Shown here: positions 17,810 through 27,500 of the stretch, piece after piece
Numbering within the stretch: position 1 is the stretch's first letter
Layout: each line of letters begins with the position of its first letter
From: JBMYYR01 sp965243605
GTDB lineage: Bacteria; Bacteroidota; Bacteroidia; Flavobacteriales; CAJXXR01
DNA length: 64,000 bases
Assembly (NCBI GenBank): GCA_965243605.1
Contig: CBDEVQ010000073.1
Span: forward strand, 24,852-88,851
Direction of reading: 5' to 3'
Position numbers and translations under genes: made by a program
Notes under the pieces: model-generated
What the model saw: only the letters and a program-made list of their open reading frames with translations
The model's database searches: none
What the model was told of the DNA's origin: nothing

Positions 17810-18205
17810 ATGATGAAGAAATTTTTGCTTACAGTTGCTTTAGGGTTAGGATTATCTACAGTTGCATTTTGTCAAGAAGGTGTTAACACAAATCAATCTG
17901 AAACTAAAGTTGAGACTACTGATTCTAAAAAGTCTTGTTGTGCATCAAAGACTAAAGAATCTAAGAAATCTTGTTCTAAGGCGGAGTCTAAAAAGTCATG
18001 TTCTGCAAAATCAACAGCAGACGCAAAAAGTTGTTCAGGTAAATCTAAGAAGTCTTGTTCTTCAAAAGCATCAGCAGATGCAAAAAGTTGTTCAGGTAAA
18101 TCTAAGAAATCTTGTTCTCAGTCTAAAGCCTCAGCAGAAGCTAAGTCTTCATGTTCTAAGGGTAAAGAATCTAAAAAATGTTGTGCAGATAAAAAGAAAG
18201 CATAA
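17810..18205 (+). CDS. Secreted Cys/Lys/Ser-rich repeat protein
   Basis: About 131 aa. The start is the ATG at 17810 or the adjacent one at 17813; both follow a good promoter. A signal peptide (MKKFLLTVALGLGLSTVAFC) is followed by a low-complexity region of KKSC, AKSC and KKCC units with 12 Cys in all, many Lys and Ser, and no aromatic residues after the signal. A 57-base (19-residue) unit, DAKSCSGKSKKSCSSKASA, is repeated at 18020 and 18077 with almost identical DNA. It may bind metal or form disulfide networks, but no known motif proves this. A strong terminator follows, so it is a single-gene unit, near but separate from the tolC-hlyD pair. Confidence 0.7.
   Translation: MMKKFLLTVALGLGLSTVAFCQEGVNTNQSETKVETTDSKKSCCASKTKESKKSCSKAESKKSCSAKSTADAKSCSGKSKKSCSSKASADAKSCSGKSKKSCSQSKASAEAKSSCSKGKESKKCCADKKKA
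18020..18135 (+). repeat. 57-bp tandem repeat inside the Cys-rich gene
   Basis: Two near-identical copies start at 18020 and 18077 (gacgcaaaaagttgttcagg and gatgcaaaaagttgttcagg), in frame, each coding DAKSCSGKSKKSCS. A third, diverged unit (EAKSSCSKGKESKKCC) follows. The in-frame period lets copy number change without breaking the protein. Confidence 0.75.
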
Positions 18206-18224
18206 TAATAAAATTCTGTTTATT

Positions 18225-18255
18225 AAAAGTGATCTTAAAAGGTCACTTTTTTTTT
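18225..18255 (+). terminator. Terminator after the Cys-rich gene
   Basis: Stem AAAAGTGATC / GGTCACTTTT (18225-18234 with 18241-18250) followed by more T. It separates the Cys-rich gene from tolC. Confidence 0.75.
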
Positions 18256-18355
18256 GCACATTATTTTTGATTTTTTTAACATATACTAAAGTTATTATTA
18301 CACAAATTAATCTGTTATTGCAGTATATTTGAATATTAAAAGAAAAGTGGGTATT

Positions 18356-19684
18356 ATGAAGTCATATTTTTTATTAGCCTTTAGTTTAGTTGGGCTTTGT
18401 GGGTTTTCTCAAGAGAAAGTTTGGACATTACAAGAATGTGTAAGCTATGCGATGGAGAATAACCTTACTATAGAACGTACTAAGCTAAATTTAGAAAATA
18501 CAAAATATGATTATGAAATTTCTAAATTTAGTTTTTTACCAAATTTAAATGCTTCTGGATCAGAGGTGATTAATTTTGGTCGATCAGAAAACCCATTAAC
18601 CAGTACTTTCCAAAACTATAATATTGCAAATTTAAGTTTGCAAATGAATTCATCTATTACCGTCTATAACGGAAGTAGGTTGATGAATACGTTTAAGTTG
18701 AATAAAGCACAGGTTGAATCTACAACCCACGGATTAAAAGAACTGGAGAATAATATTACTATAAATATAGCAAATGCTTACCTTCAAATTCTTTTTCAGA
18801 AAGAATTATTAGAAACTGCAGATCAACAATTTCAACTTAGTGAAAAGCAGTTAGAAAGAATGCAAGTTCGTGTAGACAATGGGGTAGAATCTATGAGTAA
18901 ATTATTAGAGGTAGAGGCTCAGTTTTTTACAGACCAACAGAATAAACAATCGGCATATTTCAACTTACAGAATTCTAGATTGAATTTATTTCAATTGTTA
19001 GATATTCAGAATTACGAAAATCAATCTATTGAAATCCCACCAATAAATACTCCAGAAACCTTAGACGATTTATCGGTGAGTCAAATTCATAATATCGCAC
19101 AAAAGGAGTTGCCTCAGTATAAAAAAATTGAGGCGGATAAAAAAGTGGCTCATTTAAATACAGAAATTGCTAAGTCAGGAAAAAGACCTTCAGTCTCTTT
19201 AGGAGCAGGATTAAGTTCAGGAGCGGCATCAATATTAAATTTAGAGGCCCCAGAAAAGCCTTATATCGATCAGTTTGACGAGAATTTTAGACAGTTTTTA
19301 AGCCTGAATGTGAATATTCCGATTTTTAGTCAGTTTAGAAATAATTTAAGTATCCAGAAGGCATTAGTTAACGAGAAGCAGATTAGTGTTAACGAAAAGG
19401 AATTAAATAATCAGGTATACAAAGATATTCAATCCGCATTATTTAATTCTAAATCGGCATTTGAAGCATATATTACCGCTGAAAAAGCATTTAATTCGAG
19501 TTCTGAATCATATAAAAATGCAAACGAAAGATATAAATTGGACGTCTTAAGTATTTATGATTTTCAACAATCTAAAAATGCTTTATTTTCAGCAAAATCA
19601 AAGCTTATACAAGCGAAGTACGATTATATTTTTAAAACGATGGTCTTAAAATTTTATCAAGGACATCCGATAACATTAGAATAA
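18356..19684 (+). CDS. tolC: TolC family outer-membrane efflux protein
   Basis: A 442-aa outer-membrane channel protein. Start at the ATG at 18356 (MKSYFLLAFSLVGLCGFSQ, a signal peptide) rather than the earlier in-frame codon at 18329. Two outer-membrane efflux repeats are visible: WTLQECVSYAMENNLTIERTKLN and a second region with LSLNVNIPIFSQFRN. Long heptad-like helical stretches occur between. A TATATTTG box at 18324-18331 lies 24 bases upstream of the ATG. The adaptor gene follows after 1 base, so the two form an export pair. The inner-membrane pump is not encoded next to them. Confidence 0.87.
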   Translation: MKSYFLLAFSLVGLCGFSQEKVWTLQECVSYAMENNLTIERTKLNLENTKYDYEISKFSFLPNLNASGSEVINFGRSENPLTSTFQNYNIANLSLQMNSSITVYNGSRLMNTFKLNKAQVESTTHGLKELENNITINIANAYLQILFQKELLETADQQFQLSEKQLERMQVRVDNGVESMSKLLEVEAQFFTDQQNKQSAYFNLQNSRLNLFQLLDIQNYENQSIEIPPINTPETLDDLSVSQIHNIAQKELPQYKKIEADKKVAHLNTEIAKSGKRPSVSLGAGLSSGAASILNLEAPEKPYIDQFDENFRQFLSLNVNIPIFSQFRNNLSIQKALVNEKQISVNEKELNNQVYKDIQSALFNSKSAFEAYITAEKAFNSSSESYKNANERYKLDVLSIYDFQQSKNALFSAKSKLIQAKYDYIFKTMVLKFYQGHPITLE

Positions 19685-19685
19685 T

Positions 19686-20930
19686 ATGAAAGGGTCAAAA
19701 ATAAAAGTACTTGCTATTGTATTAGCAGGTGGATTACTATATGGAAGTTGTAATTCTGATGGGAATAAGACAAAGGTTCATGTTGAGCAAGTGTTGAAAG
19801 GAGATATTATGGAGTTTGTTTCTGCTAGTGGTAAATTACAACCAGAAACAGAAGTTAAATTGTCTCCAGATGTTTCAGGTGAAATTATTGAGCTTATGGT
19901 TGTTGAAGGACAAAGTATAAAGCAAGGTGATTTCTTACTGAAAATAAAGCCTGATTTATATGAGTCCTCGTTAAAAAAGATAAAAGCCAACTTAAATAGT
20001 ATGGTTTCCAATTTAGAGTCTGCAAAGTCTAAATTGAAATTGGATAAAATTAATTTTGAAAGAAATAGAACGTTATTCGAAAAGGATATTATTTCTAAAT
20101 CTGAATTTGATAACTCTAAAACGGCTTATGAACAATCTAAACTGAATGTTGAGTCTCAAAAGCATCAAGTAGAAAGTTCGAAGGCAGCAGTAGAAGAAGC
20201 AAACAATAACTTAGGGTTTACGTCAATATATGCGCCAGTAAGTGGGACTATTTCAAAATTAAATGTTGAAAAAGGTGAACGTGTTGTTGGTACAGGTCAA
20301 ATGTCGGGTACTGAAATTATGACCATTGCCGATTTAGACTTAATGGAAGTTAAAGTAGAAGTTGGAGAATCTGATGTTATGAAATTAAACATTGGTAACC
20401 CTTGTTCTATAGAAGTTGACGCGTATTATAAAGACGTATTTACAGGTAAGGTAACAGAAATTGCAAGTTCTGCTAAGAATACAACGAGTTTAGATCAGGT
20501 AAGTAATTTTGAGGTTAAAGTGCGATTAGATCAAGAGTCTTATATGCATTTAATGAAAGATGGTAAGAAACCCTTTAAGCCAGGGATGTCTGCTTCCGTA
20601 GAGATTCAAACAGAGAAGGTTACATCTAAATTGAAAATTCCAATTCAGGCAGTAACTTCAAGGAAAGATACTAAAAACGAAAAAGAACGTATTGAAAAAG
20701 GTTTAGACGTAGAGTTGAAAGAAGCTGTTTTTAAATTTAACGAAGGAAAAGTGGAGCAAGTTTTTGTGGAAACAGGAATTCAGGATGATAAGTTTATAGA
20801 AATAAAATCTGGATTATCTTTGCAGGATTTAATTGTAACTGCCCCATACAATCAAATATCTAAACGATTGAAGGATAATGCAAAGGTGGATACAGTTTCT
20901 AAAGAGAACTTATACCAAAAGAAAGATTAA
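19686..20930 (+). CDS. HlyD/RND-type periplasmic adaptor, lipoprotein
   Basis: A 414-aa membrane fusion protein. Signal peptide with lipobox LYGSC (Cys 23), then barrel-sandwich halves (SGKLQPETEVKLSPDVSGEI and FTSIYAPVSGTISKLNVEKGERV) flanking a coiled-coil hairpin (residues 95-180), then a beta-barrel and a C-terminal part. It bridges TolC and an inner-membrane ABC or RND pump. In this phylum such adaptors usually precede MacB-type ABC genes, but here the next gene is tsaB, joined as a TAATG overlap. The pump must therefore be elsewhere. The substrate is unknown. Confidence 0.87.
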   Translation: MKGSKIKVLAIVLAGGLLYGSCNSDGNKTKVHVEQVLKGDIMEFVSASGKLQPETEVKLSPDVSGEIIELMVVEGQSIKQGDFLLKIKPDLYESSLKKIKANLNSMVSNLESAKSKLKLDKINFERNRTLFEKDIISKSEFDNSKTAYEQSKLNVESQKHQVESSKAAVEEANNNLGFTSIYAPVSGTISKLNVEKGERVVGTGQMSGTEIMTIADLDLMEVKVEVGESDVMKLNIGNPCSIEVDAYYKDVFTGKVTEIASSAKNTTSLDQVSNFEVKVRLDQESYMHLMKDGKKPFKPGMSASVEIQTEKVTSKLKIPIQAVTSRKDTKNEKERIEKGLDVELKEAVFKFNEGKVEQVFVETGIQDDKFIEIKSGLSLQDLIVTAPYNQISKRLKDNAKVDTVSKENLYQKKD

Positions 20931-21628
20931 TGACAAGTAGAGTAGATATTTGGATCTTACATATTGAGACAAGTACAAAAGCATGTTCTGTAGCTTTGTC
21001 TAAGAATGCAGAATGTGTATATTATAAAGAGTTTTTAGGGCAAAATTTTTCTCATGCCGAAAAATTACCTGGTTTTATTGAAGAGGTTATTGCTGAGAGT
21101 AAAATTTCTAAGCAAGATTTATCCGCCATTGCAATTAGTAGTGGACCAGGTTCATATACAGGATTAAGAATTGGATGTTCTACAGCTAAAGGGTTAAGTT
21201 TTTCTTTGGGAATACCGCTTATATCTGTAGATACTTTACAAATATCAACAAAGGAGATTACTTTAGAATCTGAAGATGATATTTGTATATCGGTAATGAA
21301 AGCCCGGTTAAAAGAAGCTTTTATAGCTATATATTCAAGTAATGGAGTGGTAAGGCCAACTTACTATATTGACTTAAACGAAGATCCTTTAATAGAATTT
21401 AAGAACAATAAGGTAACGTTTGTTGGTAACGCTACAACCTTAATTGAAGAGTCTGTAGAGCCATGTATGAATTGGAGTTTTTATCATGCTGATAATGCAT
21501 ATAAAGCTAAAGATATGGTCGGGATAGCTTATCAGAAATTTTTAGATAAAGATTTTGAAGATTTAGCATACTATGAACCTTTTTATTTAAAAGATTTTGT
21601 CGTGTTAAAGAAGAAAACAAAAGCATAA
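20930..21628 (+). CDS. tsaB: tRNA N6-threonylcarbamoyladenosine biosynthesis protein TsaB
   Basis: A 232-aa inactive ASKHA-fold partner of TsaD in t6A37 synthesis. Family features are ILHIETSTKACSVAL at the N-terminus, FSHAEKLPGFIEEVI, AISSGPGSYTGLRIGCSTAKGL and a C-terminal DLAYYEPFYLKDF. The ATG overlaps the stop of the adaptor gene (TAATG), indicating coupling. An unrelated function for the upstream neighbours is normal for such packed operons. Confidence 0.9.
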   Translation: MTSRVDIWILHIETSTKACSVALSKNAECVYYKEFLGQNFSHAEKLPGFIEEVIAESKISKQDLSAIAISSGPGSYTGLRIGCSTAKGLSFSLGIPLISVDTLQISTKEITLESEDDICISVMKARLKEAFIAIYSSNGVVRPTYYIDLNEDPLIEFKNNKVTFVGNATTLIEESVEPCMNWSFYHADNAYKAKDMVGIAYQKFLDKDFEDLAYYEPFYLKDFVVLKKKTKA

Positions 21629-21647
21629 ATTAAGTTTTTAAAAAGTA

Positions 21648-21683
21648 GAAACGCCTTAGCTAGATATCTAACTAAGGCGTTTC
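21648..21683. terminator. Bidirectional terminator tsaB / YceI gene
   Basis: Stem GAAACGCCTTAG (21648-21659) with CTAAGGCGTTTC (21672-21683). The loop holds the further palindrome TAGATATCTA. It lies between convergent genes. Confidence 0.8.
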
Positions 21684-21718
21684 TTATTTATATATTGGGG
21701 GTATAAATATATGCGTTA

Positions 21719-22288
21719 CTAGTACTTTAATACAATGTCTAAAGTGAAATTGTCTTCAATCATTTTATCTCCTAAGTTCTCGAAAAAACTACCCGAATTA
21801 TATTTGATATCGTATTGAGTACGATCTACAGTTAATTTTGTAGTCGCATTATTAGAAGCTAAAGAAATATCAAACGTAATAGATTTAGTAATCTCTTTAA
21901 TTGTTAAATCAGCAACTACAGTGTAGTTTCCAGAATTATTATCTGTAACTTTTTTGAATACTAATGTAGATGTTGAGTGTTTAATAACATCGAAAAAATC
22001 AGGGCTTTTTAAATGTCCATTTAATTTCCCTAAATAATCACCTGTTAAATCTGTTGCAGTTAAGCTATTCATGTCAACAACAAAAGAACCTCCGGTTAAT
22101 TTATCATTTGTTAATTCTAGACTTCCACTTTTAAAGTTAATTGTTCCTTCATGCTGTCCTACTAACTTTTTAGCAAGCCAATGGATAGAGCTAGATTGTA
22201 CATCAACAGTTTTGTTTACTTGTGCAACGGCATTTAAAGTAAACATTGTGAATACAATTGTGAATATTTTTAAAATTGTTGTTTTCAT
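21719..22288 (-). CDS. YceI family periplasmic protein
   Basis: A 189-aa lipocalin-like protein with a signal peptide (residues 1-22, ending NAVAQ). It shows the YceI pattern: SSSIHWLAKKLVGQHEGTI, SGSLELTNDKLTGGSFVVDMNSL, HLKSPDFFDVIKHSTSTLVF and DLTIKEITKSITFDI. These proteins bind isoprenoid-like lipids in the periplasm. The gene follows the MarR gene by 10 bases on the same strand, an arrangement that suggests MarR controls it. Confidence 0.9.
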   Translation of the reverse strand: MKTTILKIFTIVFTMFTLNAVAQVNKTVDVQSSSIHWLAKKLVGQHEGTINFKSGSLELTNDKLTGGSFVVDMNSLTATDLTGDYLGKLNGHLKSPDFFDVIKHSTSTLVFKKVTDNNSGNYTVVADLTIKEITKSITFDISLASNNATTKLTVDRTQYDIKYNSGSFFENLGDKMIEDNFTLDIVLKY

Positions 22289-22298
22289 GTTTTAGTAA

Positions 22299-22751
22299 TT
22301 AAGTTCTTAGTTTTTCTAGTAGTTTTATGAGTGATTTTTGTTCTTCTTCAGATAAGTTTTTGAGTTTTTCAAAGTGTTTTGAATTTAGAATAGGTAAAAT
22401 TTCATCTAATAAATTCAGGCCTGTTTCTGTAATAGTAATCTCAACCTTTCGTCTATTTTCTGGACATACAATTCGTTCAACGTAATTTTTTGTAAGCAAC
22501 TTATCAACTAATCTTGTTGTATTACTCATACGTTTTAGCATCCTGCTTTGAACATCAAACAAGTTCATCGGGTTACCCTTTGCGCCTTTTAAAATTCTTA
22601 ATACATTATACTGGGCTCTAGTAATTCCAAATTTTCTAAAAATTGATTCTTCAGAATTCTCAATTAAGATTGTACTATATAATAAATTGAGGATTACAGA
22701 ATCATGTAATTTGTACTTAACTGTCGATTGTAATATTTTCTCTATACTCAC
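22299..22751 (-). CDS. MarR family transcriptional regulator
   Basis: A 150-aa winged-helix regulator: FGITRAQYNVLRILKGA (helix-turn-helix entry), LFDVQSRMLKRMSNTTRLVDKLLTKNYVERIVCPENRRKVEITIT (recognition helix and wing, quoted in parts) and a C-terminal dimer helix. The likely start is GTG at 22751. Its promoter region holds two inverted repeats around the -7 box, so it very likely represses itself and the following YceI gene. The ligand is unknown. Confidence 0.9.
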   Translation of the reverse strand: MSIEKILQSTVKYKLHDSVILNLLYSTILIENSEESIFRKFGITRAQYNVLRILKGAKGNPMNLFDVQSRMLKRMSNTTRLVDKLLTKNYVERIVCPENRRKVEITITETGLNLLDEILPILNSKHFEKLKNLSEEEQKSLIKLLEKLRT

Positions 22752-22760
22752 TTGTCTTAT

Positions 22761-22797
22761 TTGTTATAACAACAAAAGTATATACAATTGTTGTATA
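22761..22797 (-). promoter_or_regulatory. MarR promoter with two operator-like inverted repeats
   Basis: On the minus strand a TACTTTTG -7 box (22773-22780) lies 21 bases before the GTG start. It is flanked by the perfect 12-bp palindrome TTGTTATAACAA (22761-22772) and by TATACAA-N3-TTGTATA (22781-22797). Operators of this size and symmetry fit MarR dimers, and binding there would block RNA polymerase. Binding is inferred from position. Confidence 0.65.
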
Positions 22798-22888
22798 AAC
22801 CACAGTTAATTACGTTAATGACCGTTAATGTATAGGTATGTGTTGACGGGTGATTGATTAATACATTGATTGGTAGCTTGTTGTGTTC

Positions 22889-23824
22889 TTAAAAGATCTT
22901 ATGTAAGTGTCCAATGACTTCCATGCTCCAAGCCATACCAACATGAATTAAGATTCCACCTCTAATATTTTTATGCTTTATTGCTATTATTCCAAGAATT
23001 AACCCACCAAAAATAGAGCTAATAGCTTCTGTCATTGGCTTTCCAAAATGAAGTACACAATAGGTGACAGCCATTGGTAAAATGGCATATTTCCCTAAAT
23101 ATTTTAAGAATGCAAATATTAAAAATCCTCTAAAAAATAGTTCAACGCTTACAAAACTTATGGCATAAGGGATTTCATATATTAACAAGGAATAAATTTT
23201 TGAAATGCTTGTAGCTTGTTGGAAATACTCTGGGTTATCTTGTAAATATAAAGGGTAATAAGATTGGATGTCTGAAAAGAACCCTCCAAGAAAAACACAA
23301 ATAAAACTACCTAAAAGTAAAGTTGCATAAGGCTTTAATCCATTAAATTTTCCAAATAGACCATATGCCGCATGTTTATTACCTGTTAAATATGATAGAG
23401 TAACAATTGGAGTTATTATTAAGACTAGACCAGAGAGAAAATTAGCAATTTTCCTCGTGAAGGTATAATCTAAGTCCGTTATATACGTATGAATAAATAA
23501 AGAGAAATTAACGGAGCGATCTAATGCAAGAAATGTAAAGCCTAAGGTAACAAGTATCCAAAATGGAGCTGATTTAAAAGGGTTAGGTATACGTTTAAAT
23601 GCAAAAAGAATATATACCGAAATTAAATAGGGGAGAGTCTGAAATAGAAACATAGCTCCAAATCTTAAAAAATCTGACTCTATAGCATCTAAATAATTAT
23701 CCTCAAAATCTAAATAGTAATTAAAACTGATTAGAACTGTAAGTAATATCCCTATGGATAGATATAGTTTTAAATGAAAATAGGATTTAAAATAATTGGA
23801 TAATATATTGAATATAGATTTCAT
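22889..23824 (-). CDS. CPBP-family membrane protein with degenerate protease motifs
   Basis: A 311-aa protein with about eight membrane helices. The C-terminal part has the layout of CPBP/Rce1-type glutamic proteases: VELFFRG near residue 220, YCVLHFGKP, GGLILGIIA and GGILIHVGMAW. The canonical first motif is EExxxR; here the first Glu, catalytic in Rce1-type enzymes, is Val. The last motif HxxxN/D ends in Ala. The two His are kept. Membership of the family is likely, but peptidase activity is doubtful. It is followed on the same strand (upstream) by the DUF985 gene with 10 bases between them. Confidence 0.7.
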   Translation of the reverse strand: MKSIFNILSNYFKSYFHLKLYLSIGILLTVLISFNYYLDFEDNYLDAIESDFLRFGAMFLFQTLPYLISVYILFAFKRIPNPFKSAPFWILVTLGFTFLALDRSVNFSLFIHTYITDLDYTFTRKIANFLSGLVLIITPIVTLSYLTGNKHAAYGLFGKFNGLKPYATLLLGSFICVFLGGFFSDIQSYYPLYLQDNPEYFQQATSISKIYSLLIYEIPYAISFVSVELFFRGFLIFAFLKYLGKYAILPMAVTYCVLHFGKPMTEAISSIFGGLILGIIAIKHKNIRGGILIHVGMAWSMEVIGHLHKIF

Positions 23825-23834
23825 AATGAAGAAA

Positions 23835-24347
23835 TTATATTCTGGTTAATGCTTTAATAATAGAATGATGTTGTGGAAATATTTGGTTTAGTTCATTTTG
23901 TTTGGCTAATTCAAAATCTTCAAAATCAAATCCTGGAGAAACAGTACAGCCTACTAATGAATAATCCTCTTGATTTTTTACCGTTGCACCAAACCAACAT
24001 CCGGCAGGAACAACAGCTTGTGGTACTTCTCCATTTTCAAAATTCTTACCTAAGTTAATGGTGTAATACACTCCTTTTGGTGTAATGACATGAACCAACA
24101 GGGTTCCACCATCATAAAAATGCCACATTTCATCTTGTTTTATTTTATGAAAGGCAGAAAATGTATTTGAAGTTAATAAAAAGTAAATACCAGTACAATA
24201 AGATCTATGCCCGTTAAACTGTTCAGGTAATGCGTTTTTAGATATGAATCCTTCGCTTCTATAGGTTTCTTTATAGAATCCTCCTTCTGGGTGTGGAAGA
24301 AGATCAAGACTTTTAATTAATTGGCTAACTTTATTTTGAGTTGTCAT
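23835..24347 (-). CDS. DUF985 cupin-domain protein
   Basis: A 170-aa single-domain cupin. The family pattern is clear: LDLLPHPEGGFYKETYRS near the start, RSYCTGIYFLLT, SAFHKIKQDEMWHFYDGG, AVVPAGCWFGATV and LVGCTVSPGFDFEDFELA. The fold is known, but biochemical roles for the family are poorly defined. It is the first gene of a two-gene minus-strand unit with the CPBP-like gene. Confidence 0.85.
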   Translation of the reverse strand: MTTQNKVSQLIKSLDLLPHPEGGFYKETYRSEGFISKNALPEQFNGHRSYCTGIYFLLTSNTFSAFHKIKQDEMWHFYDGGTLLVHVITPKGVYYTINLGKNFENGEVPQAVVPAGCWFGATVKNQEDYSLVGCTVSPGFDFEDFELAKQNELNQIFPQHHSIIKALTRI

Positions 24348-24528
24348 TTGTAAATTGAATTATGATAATCTGAATTGTAAGATTACAAATTATGTGCAAA
24401 GTATAAGTTAATAAATTAAAAAATGTAATAATTAAAGATAAATGAATATTACATTTATCACATGCTATTTTTATTTGGAGTAGTTTAGATTCTTGCAATT
24501 TTTTAAATATTAATTAATTATTGAAAAT

Positions 24529-27500
24529 ATGACCATTTCCTGTGAACATTGTAATTCAATAAATAGTACCGATAATTTATTCTGTTATTCTTGTGAGACC
24601 TTATTGTTTTCTCCTCAAGTAACAATTTCTAAATTGTTAGAGGCTCAAGAGAAAATGGAGCAAACTCACTTATCTCAACTTACAATTTTAAAATCAAAGA
24701 TTAAACGCGTTGAAGATTATATATTAAACCATGCGCATAAGTCATCTTTAGAACCAAAATTATTAAAGGAAGACAATTTACAAGAGAAATCCGTAGAGCC
24801 ATTTGTTCAGGAGTATTCGATGAAAACTATATCAGAAATAATCGAGAAGCCAGAACCCGTTGTATTAAAAGAAATAGTAACAGATAGAACTGATGAAAAG
24901 AAGGATGTATTACCATCGAAAAGTAATATTCATTCTAAACCTATTCAAACTGAAGTAAAATCAACAACAGGTATAAAACAGGTTGTTGTAGAAGAACGCA
25001 ATACCAAAACACCAAATACGCCTATACATAGAGAACCTACAGAATTTCAGAAGCAAATAAGTCAGTTTTTTGAACCAATGTTTGATGGGGTAGATTTAGT
25101 TAAACAAGCCTTTACTAGATATAAACAAGAAGGGAAACTACCTATTGTACTAATGATGATTGCAGGGATATTGGCCATTCTAGTTGGTTTTGGTTATTTA
25201 ATGCAGCGTTCATTTGATCAAATGGGTATATATAGCGGTTTAGTAAAGGTAAGTTTTGGATTTGTATTTTCTTTTGCCATAGGATTTATAGGAAAACGAT
25301 TGTATAAGAAAGATGTTAAATACGAAGAATATAGCTCGGCATTATTAAGTCTCATGGTCATATTAAATTACCTATTAATTTATTATGTCTCCAACTTGTC
25401 AGGTTTTCCAGTCTTATCTTCAGGTAAAATAGGCTTTCTATTAATTGTAGCGAATACAACCCTATCAATTTTAATTGCCTTTAAGTATGAAACCAAAATT
25501 ATTGCAGTATTAAGTTTAATTGGTGGTGCATTAACTCCGTTTTATTTAAACGAAAGTGGGAATCCAGATTTCTATTTTGGCTATTTGTGGATACTATTGG
25601 TTGCGGCTAATTTTATAGCGATACGTATTAAGTGGTTTCAGTTAAATTATATTTCGTTTGTATTATTTTTAATTCTTGTTGAGGGAGCCGTATTTACAGA
25701 TGCCTCAGAGTCTACTTTGTTTATTGGATACATCCATTTGTTTGCATATTTATTTTTCTATATCACACTATTTGATAAGCGTCAATTAAAATCCACCTTA
25801 ACAAAAAACGACCTCTTAATATTGAGTGGAAATTTAACTGTATTGTTAATTAATATTTACAATACAGTTCCTGATTTCTTCTGGATTGGTACATTGTATT
25901 TAGTTAACGGTTTAATTTTCATGGCCTTCTTAGCTATGCGTTGGAAAGGAATATCCAAATCAATAAAAATAGGGTTGTTTGTTACTGTAGGATCATTTAT
26001 TGGACTCGCAATACCATTTTTATTCGGACAAGCCTTAATGGGATTATTTTGGTCTATAGAAGCCATTTTATTGATTGTATTAGGGTTTAATTTCGCTATG
26101 AAATCTATTCGAAGTGAAGGATATATTGTTTTATCTATTGCCTTATTTAAACTGTTTTATAGTGCCATATTAATAGTGGAGCAATGGGGTGAAAGTATTA
26201 TACATGAAGGATTCTTAAATTATATGGTTTTAGGAATAATTTTTTCTTCTTTATGGTTTATCGGGAATAAATTTGAAGCTCAGTTTACACGTTTCGAAAA
26301 AAGCCTTTATGGATTATTTAAAGAAATAATACCAATCTGGTTGTCAAGCATTGTATTTATTGTGAGTTATGATCTATTTGGGTATTATGGATTCAATGTT
26401 ATGATAATTCCTATGTTAGGGCTGATTATTTGGCATTATAAATTTAATACCAAAGAAGTTGAATCTATCGGGTTATTTCATCTATTGTTTTTTATTGCAG
26501 CCTTTATTATTTCAACAAAACAGGTAAATTCATATAGCTTTTCAGACCAATTACTTTATGGTAAAATAGGGATGTTAGAATTGGTTGTTTTGCTTTGGTC
26601 TTTAAAATTATTCTATCAGAAAATGGGATATATGGAAAAAGTAAAGCATCAAACTATTCAAATATTTAGAATCGTATTTTTTGTACTCTTACCTTTAATT
26701 TTTATTAAGCAAATTTTTAAACATGCACAGCCATATTTTCCAGAAGCCATTTGGTTAGGTTTTTTAATGAGTTATGGATTACATAGAAAATTAAAATTTC
26801 CAGCATTACTTACAGAGGCTCATTTATTATTTTTAGCAGCTGTTGGAGTTAATGTGGCAATTTATGATGTATCTGGTTTGATATTGGGAATAGTGGTTAT
26901 GATAGCGATTATTATTATTGAAAAAGGATATTTGAAATCATATTTTGATACTTCCAATTTTAGATATTTTATTGTTTTAATGCCATATATCTGTATTGGG
27001 TTTATTGGCTATATAGCAATAAGAGAAGATTATGACTTTAAGTATTCTATATATCTAATAGGATTATTATTAGCCGCTATGGCGTATTTTAGAGACAAGT
27101 TAGATCTTATTTATGTTACTTATAGAATTGCGATACGTTTAAGTTTATTAGCAACATTTTTATGTGGAAGTTTATTTCTAGCAGATCGTCCAGAATTTGT
27201 GCAATTACTATCTATGATAGCTCTGATAAGCTTTTTAGGATACATTTTGTTCTTATCTAAAACAGATTATATCGATAAGAGTAAAAAAACGAGCCTTGGA
27301 ATTAACATTGTAATACTTCAGATACTCGTTGTATTAACGTACTCATTAAGTATTCTAGCTATGAATTTTGATTTAGATGGACCTTTAATGACTATATTTT
27401 TACTGCTCCATGCGATCTGTTTATTGTTTTTCGGTTTAAAGACTAATAGAAAAAGTTTAAACAAAGGCGCATTGCTGTTATTTATTATTACACTCATTAA

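Noticed and set aside
18020..18135. Possible CRISPR-like repeats
   Set aside because: Units are directly adjacent, in frame and part of a coding region; there are no spacers or cas genes.
17862..18332. Plus-strand ORF of 156 codons overlapping the Cys-rich gene in another frame
   Set aside because: Repetitive Leu/Val-rich product is just the repeat read out of frame, and it lacks a start context; the promoter and signal peptide fit the other frame.
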